A DNA stretch of 64,000 bases from Gilliamella sp. ESL0405 (GTDB lineage: Bacteria; Pseudomonadota; Gammaproteobacteria; Enterobacterales; Orbaceae). The stretch is from positions 1,798,001 through 1,862,000 of the forward strand of contig NZ_CP048265.1 in the NCBI RefSeq assembly GCF_019469205.1, read 5' to 3'. Both the position numbers and the translations under genes were made by a program. This document shows, in pieces, positions 58,047 through 64,000 of this stretch (position 1 is its first letter; each line of letters opens with the position of its first letter). A model generated the notes under the pieces. It was not told the origin of the DNA and did not search any database. It saw nothing but the letters and a program-made list of their open reading frames with translations.

Positions 58047-58520
58047 TGTCAAAATTCAAAGAACAATAAGCTTTTGTTTGCTTAAATCAAGGTGTAACAA
58101 AGCACAAAAAATGGGTGAGCAAATATCCTTAGTTAATTTTAAAAAGATGACATAATCAGCGTTTTACGCTAAGTACACTTGTCAGTTATTTTATACTTAA
58201 ACGTATATATTTTCTGAAACTTCTTGACAGAAATAGGCAACTGGTTAAACGCTAAAAATTGGAATGAAGTATCCTTACTTCATCTTAAAAATAACTGATT
58301 CTGCGTTTCTCGCTTAATACACTAATCAGTTATTTTTATACTTAAACATATATATTTTCTGAAACTTCTTGACAGAAATGGGCAACAGATTAAACGCTAA
58401 AAATTGAAGTAAAGTATCCTTATTTCATTTTAAAACTAACAGCATCACGGTTATCACTCCTTACGCGAGTAAGCTATTTTTATACTGAAACATAGGTTAT
58501 TTCTGAAACTTCTTAACAAG
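58047..58520. repeat. Tandem array of 145-bp hairpin units
   Basis: Units begin at 58192, 58337 and 58481 with TATACTTAAAC or TATACTGAAAC (spacings 145 and 144); a more diverged copy lies to the left from about 58047. Each starts with the core TATACTTAAACGTATATATT followed by TTCTGAAACTTCTTGACA, also found in the 455-bp array near recG. The unit ends with a hairpin; the clearest is AAAAATAACTGATT/AATCAGTTATTTTT (58287-58300 and 58324-58337), a perfect 14-bp stem with A and T flanks. The third copy's core holds the stop codon of rlmF. There is no ORF; 57880-58046 holds only the dld upstream region. Confidence 0.85.
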
Positions 58521-59462
58521 CTGTTGTCGTTCTGTTGGGGTGTAAAAAGTCCATGCGACAAAGCGACTCACTTTTTGTCCTTGTGCCATAGGGACAATTT
58601 TGCTATCAATTGCGCCAACTTGCTTCAAATGTTTTTTGATTATCGGCAATGACTCTTTTTTGGATACCAAAGAAGTAAACCATAAACACTGTTTTTTATA
58701 GTGCACACTTTCTTGAATCATTTTAGTGATAAAAGCCGCTTCGCCACCTTGGCAGTAAAGTTCAGCATGTTGACCACCAAAATTAAGTATCGTTTTTTGC
58801 TTCGGATCGGTAAGTTTACCTAAATTTTTAAGCTTGCGTTGCGTTGCAGCTAATGCTGCTTGTGCCGAGGCATGGAATGGCGGGTTACAGAGCGTTAATA
58901 GATAAAATTCGTTCGGTTTAATGATTTGCTTAAACATCGCCGATCGGTCTTTTTGCAATCGGCACGCTATAGCACCGTTAAGAATAGGATTGGCTTTGAC
59001 AATCAGTGATGCCACATTAATTGCAGTAGGATTAATATCACTTGCCACAAACGACCAACCATACTCCGCACAGCCAATAATCGGATAAATCACATTAGCA
59101 CCCGTACCAATATCGAGCACATGCACCTGATGACCAGTTGGAATATGGTTAGCATTATCGCTAGCTAATAGATCCGCCAAATAGTGAATATAATCGGCTC
59201 GACCGGGGATCGGCGGGCAAAGGAATTGATCCGGAATATCCCAATAACTTAAATGATAATATTGCATTAATAACGCTTTATTTAGCATTTTAACGGCTAT
59301 CGGATCGGCAAAATCAATCGATAAATTGCCATATTGATTAACTTTTACAAAAGGGGCAAATTCCGGCAATTTTTGGATCAGCGTTTTAAAATCATAACCA
59401 TGATTATGCTTATTTCGATGATGTAAAGGTGATGATTTAGGTGATGTAGATGATTTTTGCAT
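58497..59462 (-). CDS. rlmF: 23S rRNA m6A1618 methyltransferase
   Basis: A 321-residue RlmF, which methylates N6 of A1618 in 23S rRNA. The core has LHHRNKHNHGYDF, VLDIGTGANVIYPIIG (SAM motif I), LCNPPFHAS (NPPF catalytic motif) and LNFGGQHAELYCQGGE. The frame opens 30 codons further upstream, but that part is hydrophobic and unlike the family; the ATG at MQKSSTSP is preferred. The last codons (LVKKFQK, stop) lie in a copy of the repeat core described at 58047-58520, so the natural C terminus may have been altered by the repeat. Confidence 0.92.
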   Translation of the reverse strand: MQKSSTSPKSSPLHHRNKHNHGYDFKTLIQKLPEFAPFVKVNQYGNLSIDFADPIAVKMLNKALLMQYYHLSYWDIPDQFLCPPIPGRADYIHYLADLLASDNANHIPTGHQVHVLDIGTGANVIYPIIGCAEYGWSFVASDINPTAINVASLIVKANPILNGAIACRLQKDRSAMFKQIIKPNEFYLLTLCNPPFHASAQAALAATQRKLKNLGKLTDPKQKTILNFGGQHAELYCQGGEAAFITKMIQESVHYKKQCLWFTSLVSKKESLPIIKKHLKQVGAIDSKIVPMAQGQKVSRFVAWTFYTPTERQQLVKKFQK

Positions 59463-59598
59463 GTCAAATCCAATGATAAAAAACACGCTATTATATCGGC
59501 TTTCAACCGAATAAGTAAAAAAAGTAATGCAATAATCAATTGCCGGTAACAAAAAAGCATAACACCCAGCAAATCAATCTCTATTTGTCGGCGAGATT

Positions 59599-59693
59599 GG
59601 CTGCTCAGAGCAAAAGCCGGAAAATGGGCTTAGCCTGTCAGCAGCCTATAAAGGTCACTTTTCCGCTAAGAGAACTCACTATCAACGGAAAAG
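59599..59693. ncRNA. Two-hairpin structured element downstream of proP
   Basis: GGCTGCT (59599-59605) pairs with AGCAGCC (59640-59646) and encloses an AAGCC/GGCTT inner stem; directly beside it CTTTTCCG (59658-59665) pairs with CGGAAAAG (59686-59693). The compact pair of hairpins resembles a small RNA or 3'-UTR element, but no T-run follows either stem. It lies 12 bases beyond the proP stop. An RNA here is a guess. Confidence 0.35.
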
Positions 59694-59704
59694 GTTAATG
59701 CGCC

Positions 59705-61210
59705 CTAATCTAATTTAGGATGCTGATCAACTAGATCCTGACGTTGCTCTTGTAGGTTTTCAATCTGTTCATCAATATCTTCAACTTTTTGTTCAATGGA
59801 ATCAAAGTGGTCAGATAAGATCGCTTTTGCCTCACTGCGATCTGATGCCGCCGGTGTGGCGCCTCGTAGGGGTTGATTGGCCGTTTCATTCATTTTTAAT
59901 CCGGTTATCAATCCAATAATAGCCACCACCATTAAATAGTAAGCAGGCATATATAAGTTGCCACTTTCTTCAACCAACCAAGCGGCAACAGTTGGCGTCG
60001 CCCCGGCGATAAGTACGGAAATATTAAATGCAATTGCCAGTGCACTGTAACGAATGCTGGTAGGGAAAATGGCCGGCAAAATTGAAGCCATTACCCCGGT
60101 AAAACAGTTTAATAGCACAGCTAAAATCAATAATCCCAAAAAGATAAGACCGATGATATCACTGTTTATCATGGCAAAAGCCGGATAGGCCAAAATAAGT
60201 AAGCCTACGCTTCCACCGACAATAAAAGGTTTGCGTCCAATTTTATCGCTGATTAAACCAATCATCGGTTGGACAAATAGCATGCCTATCATGATAGCAA
60301 TAATAATCAATACCCCATGATCGGTGTGATAATTTAAATTGTGCGATAAATAACTCGGCATATAGGTTAAAAGCATATAATAAGTCACATTTGTCACCAT
60401 GACTAATCCTACACAGACTAAAAGACTCTTCCAGTACTGTTTAATGATTGTTTTTAGTGTCATTTTAGGAGGATTGGCAATGTGATTTTGATCGTTGTTA
60501 TCCATTTTATCGGTATGCTGTTGAAACGCCGGTGTTTCTTCGAGGGCGTGGCGTAGATAGAGACCAATTAAGCCAAGCGGCAGCGCAAATAAAAATGGAA
60601 TGCGCCAGCCCCACGCTTGAAATTTGGCATCACCCATAATAGAGGAGAGCAGTACAACTAAACCTGCACCAACTAAGAAACCGGCAATCGATCCAAAATC
60701 AAGCCAACTTCCCATAAAACCCCGTTTGCGATCCGGCGAGTATTCCGCAACAAAGATAGCTGCCCCCGAATATTCACCGCCAATTGAAAATCCTTGCGCT
60801 AATTTAGCCAAAAGTAGTAACAGTGGCGCAAAAATACCGATCGAAGCATAAGAAGGAATCAGTCCAATACAAAAAGTACTTAATGACATAATGATGATTG
60901 TGACCGATAAGACTTTTTGCCGACCAAATTTATCACCAAGAATACCAAAGACTAATCCGCCTAATGGGCGCACTAAAAACGGTACCGAAAACGTTGCTAA
61001 AGCAGCCACAACTTGTACGCTAGGTGAAGCATCGGGAAAAAACACCTGACCTAAAACATAAGCCAAAAAGCCGTAAACACCAAAATCAAACCACTCCATG
61101 GCATTACCCAGCGCAGCAGCGGTTATTGCTTTTTTTAATTTACTGTCGTCAATAATGGTAATATCGTTAATATTTAAGGGTTTATTTTTTGAACTTCGTA
61201 TGCTTTTCAT
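59705..61210 (-). CDS. proP: Osmosensory proline/betaine:H+ symporter
   Basis: A 501-residue major-facilitator transporter almost co-linear with E. coli ProP (500). It has ITIIDDSKLKKAITAAALGNAMEWFDFGVYGFLAYVLG at the N terminus, GGEYSGAAIFVAEYSPDRKRGFMGSWLDFGSIAGF, and the diagnostic C-terminal coiled coil (EAKAILSDHFDSIEQKVEDIDEQIENLQEQ) that tunes osmotic activation. It takes up proline and glycine betaine under high osmolarity. AGGCGG precedes the ATG. Two palindromes lie in the divergent region upstream. Confidence 0.95.
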   Translation of the reverse strand: MKSIRSSKNKPLNINDITIIDDSKLKKAITAAALGNAMEWFDFGVYGFLAYVLGQVFFPDASPSVQVVAALATFSVPFLVRPLGGLVFGILGDKFGRQKVLSVTIIIMSLSTFCIGLIPSYASIGIFAPLLLLLAKLAQGFSIGGEYSGAAIFVAEYSPDRKRGFMGSWLDFGSIAGFLVGAGLVVLLSSIMGDAKFQAWGWRIPFLFALPLGLIGLYLRHALEETPAFQQHTDKMDNNDQNHIANPPKMTLKTIIKQYWKSLLVCVGLVMVTNVTYYMLLTYMPSYLSHNLNYHTDHGVLIIIAIMIGMLFVQPMIGLISDKIGRKPFIVGGSVGLLILAYPAFAMINSDIIGLIFLGLLILAVLLNCFTGVMASILPAIFPTSIRYSALAIAFNISVLIAGATPTVAAWLVEESGNLYMPAYYLMVVAIIGLITGLKMNETANQPLRGATPAASDRSEAKAILSDHFDSIEQKVEDIDEQIENLQEQRQDLVDQHPKLD

Positions 61211-61330
61211 AAATACCGCCTGTTTTGATGCAAATAAAAGAAAATTTATGCAATAAGGTGAATCGGTTACTTAATGATACAAACAAGTACAATATAAATT
61301 CACATTGATCATGTGTTTTCTGACATTAAA

Positions 61331-61421
61331 TTGGGAAAATTCCCAAAAATAAAAAGAGGAAAATAACTAGCAAAACGACGGTTTTATCATCACTATTCGA
61401 TAATTTATCGAATGATAAAAC
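61331..61421. promoter_or_regulatory. Palindromes in the proP/ypfJ divergent region
   Basis: TTGGGAAAATTCCCAA (61331-61346) is a near-perfect palindrome. GTTTTATCAT (61381-61390) pairs with ATGATAAAAC (61412-61421) and encloses ATTCGATAA/TTATCGAAT. They lie 120-210 bases upstream of proP and are candidate operators. The remainder of 61211-61744 shows no gene; an AT-rich ypfJ promoter region is assumed. Confidence 0.4.
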
Positions 61422-61744
61422 GTGACGTTTAAGGGAAATTAGCCATTGATTATAGCGACTTAATCCCATTTTGTAAAATTCATGCACAGTAAAAAAGTGG
61501 GCGATTTTAGTTTTGTCGCGGCAAGCTTTTAAAGAAATGAAATATCGTTTAATCCCCTATTTCGCCAGTCATGATCGTGCAACCCCGGCAAGTCAGTGAT
61601 AGATTTAGTTGTCACTATCGGTCATTTTTGGTCATTCACTGAACCCTTTTCTAAGTTAGCGTCGTTTAATAATATTATCTTAATGTAGAATCCTTGTTAG
61701 TTATCCTTTACAATGATTTCACTTAAACTGATGAGGTAATCCCT

Positions 61745-62611
61745 ATGCGTTGGAGAGACCAAAGAGAGAGTGATAATATTGAAGATCGCCGCTCACAGTC
61801 AGGAAGTGGAACGGGAATTAATATCCCAATTGGAGGTAAAGGTAAAATCGTACTATTTTTGGTTGTTATCGTTGCCGGTTATTATGGCATCGATTTATCC
61901 GGTTTACTCAATTCCGGTATCATTGATATTAACGACAACCAACAATCCTCAGCTGCATATATGCAACCCGATCCCGATGCCGCAAAATTTACATCGGTTA
62001 TTCTAGCCAGTACAGAAGATTATTGGCGACAAGAGTTTCAACATTTAGGCAAAACGTATATCCCACCCAAACTTGTTCTTTATACCGGCTCGACCCAAAC
62101 TTCATGTGGCGCCGGCCAAACCTTAATGGGGCCTTTTTATTGTAGTTTAGATAAAACCGTCTATTTAGATCTCTCTTTTTATCAAGAGATGAAACAGCGT
62201 CTTGGTGGTGGTGGCGACTTTGCTCAAAGTTATGTCATCGCTCACGAAATTGGGCATCATGTGCAAAATCTGCTTGGTACCTTTAATAAAGTTGAACAAT
62301 TAAAGCAGTCACAATCTGAAATTACCAGAAATCAATTATCAGTTAAACTTGAACTACAAGCCGATTGTTATGCCGGTTTATGGGGTAATTCGATTAAACA
62401 ACAAAATCTGTTAGAAGTAGGCGATATTGAGCAAGCATTACAGACAGCGCAAGCGATTGGCGATGATCGGCTTGAGCAACAAAGTACCGGCTATGTAGTA
62501 CCTGATAGCTTTACTCACGGCACATCGCAACAACGTTATACATGGTTTAAACGAGGATTTGATAGTGGTTTGATTAATCAGTGTAATACCTTCACACTGC
62601 AAGGAAATTAA
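61745..62611 (+). CDS. ypfJ: Putative neutral zinc metallopeptidase (YpfJ)
   Basis: A 288-residue YpfJ (KPN_02809 family). The start [22 protein letters not shown] is characteristic, followed by one transmembrane helix ([21 protein letters not shown]). The HEIGHH zinc motif in [16 protein letters not shown] and the downstream [12 protein letters not shown] (third ligand) are intact. It is expected in the inner membrane with the catalytic part outside. No substrate is known. It is followed by surE with an 11-base gap. Confidence 0.92.
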   Translation: MRWRDQRESDNIEDRRSQSGSGTGINIPIGGKGKIVLFLVVIVAGYYGIDLSGLLNSGIIDINDNQQSSAAYMQPDPDAAKFTSVILASTEDYWRQEFQHLGKTYIPPKLVLYTGSTQTSCGAGQTLMGPFYCSLDKTVYLDLSFYQEMKQRLGGGGDFAQSYVIAHEIGHHVQNLLGTFNKVEQLKQSQSEITRNQLSVKLELQADCYAGLWGNSIKQQNLLEVGDIEQALQTAQAIGDDRLEQQSTGYVVPDSFTHGTSQQRYTWFKRGFDSGLINQCNTFTLQGN

Positions 62612-62622
62612 AAGGAAAGAAG

Positions 62623-63405
62623 ATGTTTAATAAATTAGTAAATCGTATTTTATTAGTCAACGATGACGGTATCGATGCCAAAGGCATTAATATTTTAAAA
62701 GAAGCTGCCGAAAAAATTGCCCATGAAGTTTGGGTAGTTGCGCCGGCGCTCGATCAAAGCGGTGTTTCATGTGCCGTTAGCTTAAAATCACCCTTTCGGG
62801 TTGCTCAGCGGGGTGATAGAGAGTATGCCGTTTATGGAACGCCCGCAGATTGTGCTTTGTATGCGCTTAAATATTTAATGGTAGACAATCTGCCCGATTT
62901 AGTTTTGTCGGGAATCAATAATGGCACTAATGTCGGGTTTGAAACCATTTTATCCGGCACAGTCGGTGCCGCCATGATGTCAATGACACTCGGTGTGCCG
63001 GCAATGGCATTAAGCCAATCAACCACCGAAGATAATCAGCCAACCGATTGGGATTGTGCAATACATCATACCGAATCAGTTATTCGGCAACTGTTGGCGT
63101 TATCGGCACCTAAAAATATCTGCTTTAATATCAATTTTCCGGCTTGTAAAGCTAACAATATAAATGGCGTGAAGATAACCAAACAAGGGGCAGCAGATGT
63201 AAGCAAATTTATTGTTGCGCCAACAACCGATCCTGAAGGAAACGATTATTTTTGGTTTAGAGCAAAACGTAATCAACAAATTATTGACGAAAGTAAAGAG
63301 CTCGATGCCACCAATGGCGGCTTTATTGCAATTACGCCTTTAAGTTATGAGCGAACAGATAATGCATTTTATGAAGTATTAAAGCAAAATTTTGTGGCGA
63401 AATAG
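62623..63405 (+). CDS. surE: 5'/3'-nucleotidase SurE
   Basis: A 260-residue SurE, a divalent-metal-dependent nucleoside monophosphate phosphatase. It has RILLVNDDGIDAKGI (metal-binding DD), VAPALDQSGVS, and VLSGINNGTNVGFETILSGTVGAAM. It is rightward in tandem with ypfJ. In E. coli surE lies with pcm, nlpD and rpoS, so this is a different location. Confidence 0.94.
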   Translation: MFNKLVNRILLVNDDGIDAKGINILKEAAEKIAHEVWVVAPALDQSGVSCAVSLKSPFRVAQRGDREYAVYGTPADCALYALKYLMVDNLPDLVLSGINNGTNVGFETILSGTVGAAMMSMTLGVPAMALSQSTTEDNQPTDWDCAIHHTESVIRQLLALSAPKNICFNINFPACKANNINGVKITKQGAADVSKFIVAPTTDPEGNDYFWFRAKRNQQIIDESKELDATNGGFIAITPLSYERTDNAFYEVLKQNFVAK

Positions 63406-63413
63406 CGCATTGT

Positions 63414-63438
63414 TACGTCTTCCTTTTAGGAAGACGTA
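63414..63438. terminator. Hairpin between surE and the efflux gene
   Basis: TACGTCTTCC and GGAAGACGTA form a perfect 10-bp stem around TTTTA, between the convergent surE and sugar efflux genes. The T-run is short (TATTATCC), so it is a bidirectional but moderate terminator. Confidence 0.6.
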
Positions 63439-63448
63439 TTATCCAGTA

Positions 63449-64000
63449 TTAATCGACTTTTGTTCTCACCTCTTTAACCAGCGCACAAAATATCAATGAT
63501 ATAGCGACCATAATTAAGGCGATCGAATAGATAATTTCATGCCCGTAAGATTCAGATACAAACCCTTGAAGCATACCGGCTATAATAATGCTACAGATGA
63601 TACCATTATTAAACAAGGTTGATGCAACGCCCATTCGGGTTGGTAGCAGATCTTGAAAGTAGATAATCCCAATATTTGCCACAATGCCAATAAAAAGTGC
63701 ATTAAATAGCTGTAACACAAATAAGATCCACTCATCGGTAAATAAAATCATACCGATATAAAAGATCAATCCGCAGATTATGGCGATAAAAAATAGATTT
63801 CTTTTGCCTAACATCGGCACTAAGTAGCCCGCAATGATCATAACCGGTATTTCAATCCCGGCAGCCAATCCCATTAGATATCCCGGTAAAGAATCAGAAA
63901 GATGTAATACCGATTGTACGTACAGAGGCATATCGATGATATACATCATATTTGCTGTCCACATAAAGACCGTTGATAGTAACAAAAACACTACATTTTT
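63449..64000 (-). CDS. SetA/SetB-type sugar efflux transporter, C-terminal part
   Basis: A leftward gene whose start lies outside the window; the frame stays open to the edge. About 184 residues with six membrane helices are visible. YIIDMPLYVQSVLHLSDSLPGYLMGLAAGIEIPVMIIAGYLVPMLGKRNLF and IGIIYFQDLLPTRMGVASTLFNN match the C-terminal half of the Set sugar-efflux family (major facilitator superfamily). SetA/SetB export glucosides and relieve sugar-phosphate stress. Family assignment is good; the substrate cannot be fixed from half a protein. Confidence 0.8.
   Translation of the reverse strand, partial: KNVVFLLLSTVFMWTANMMYIIDMPLYVQSVLHLSDSLPGYLMGLAAGIEIPVMIIAGYLVPMLGKRNLFFIAIICGLIFYIGMILFTDEWILFVLQLFNALFIGIVANIGIIYFQDLLPTRMGVASTLFNNGIICSIIIAGMLQGFVSESYGHEIIYSIALIMVAISLIFCALVKEVRTKVD

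Overview
This 64 kb window is chromosomal DNA of an AT-rich gammaproteobacterium. Core genes (lptM-lysA-dapF-DUF484-xerC-yigB-uvrD with cyaY, rsmC/holD-rimI, yfhM-pbpC-ndk, rpoZ-spoT-recG, pmbA/darP, mutS, gapA, proP) keep enterobacterial/pasteurellal order, while low GC and several unfamiliar secreted proteins suggest a host-associated lineage such as Orbaceae (Gilliamella/Orbus-like). That placement is inference, not a search result.

Layout. 1-8213 is a divergent sugar-acid catabolic locus. Leftward it carries a nanQ-type anomerase (cut by the window edge), a cytosolic sialidase-fold protein, an SSS-family symporter, a DapA/NanA-superfamily aldolase and an iron-type alcohol dehydrogenase. 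Rightward it carries a DUF1537 acid-sugar kinase, PdxA2 and a DeoR regulator, with palindromes in the shared promoter region. 8308-16251 is yfhM-pbpC-ndk (envelope defence and peptidoglycan repair). 16531-18912 is queuosine-related: yhhQ on one side and queF-queC on the other, each preceded by what looks like a preQ1-I riboswitch whose tail contains the Shine-Dalgarno sequence; a gutted acyltransferase gene follows queC. 19174-27560 holds DUF1090, coaA, yihI, a small membrane ORF, hemN, rsmC, holD, rimI, a thiamine pyrophosphokinase, two secreted proteins (one adhesin-E-like) and cyaY. 27638-34893 is the uvrD-to-lptM block.

35097-36512 is a non-coding tandem array of a 455-bp, strongly palindromic repeat that ends at the recG stop. 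36513-46756 carries recG, spoT, rpoZ, a CinA-like gene, a SulP transporter, pmbA, darP and ppa. 47152-50500 has a cold-shock gene, gapA and a tetratricopeptide-like lipoprotein. 50922-53283 is a small accessory patch with a HEPN-type DUF3644 gene, a decayed DUF4365 gene and an unknown ORF, just before mutS. 56185-64000 has dld, a second tandem array (145-bp units, each with a terminator-like hairpin) running into the 3' end of rlmF, then proP, ypfJ, surE and a SetA/SetB-type sugar efflux gene cut by the window end.

Most interesting: (i) the sialidase/aldolase/DUF1537/PdxA2 locus, a plausible undescribed acid-sugar or ulosonate pathway; (ii) two different tandem repeat arrays at separate loci that share one ~35-bp core and both abut gene 3' ends; (iii) the paired preQ1-I riboswitches; (iv) the DUF3644/DUF4365 putative defence remnant. 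No rRNA, tRNA, CRISPR array, transposase or integron was recognised.
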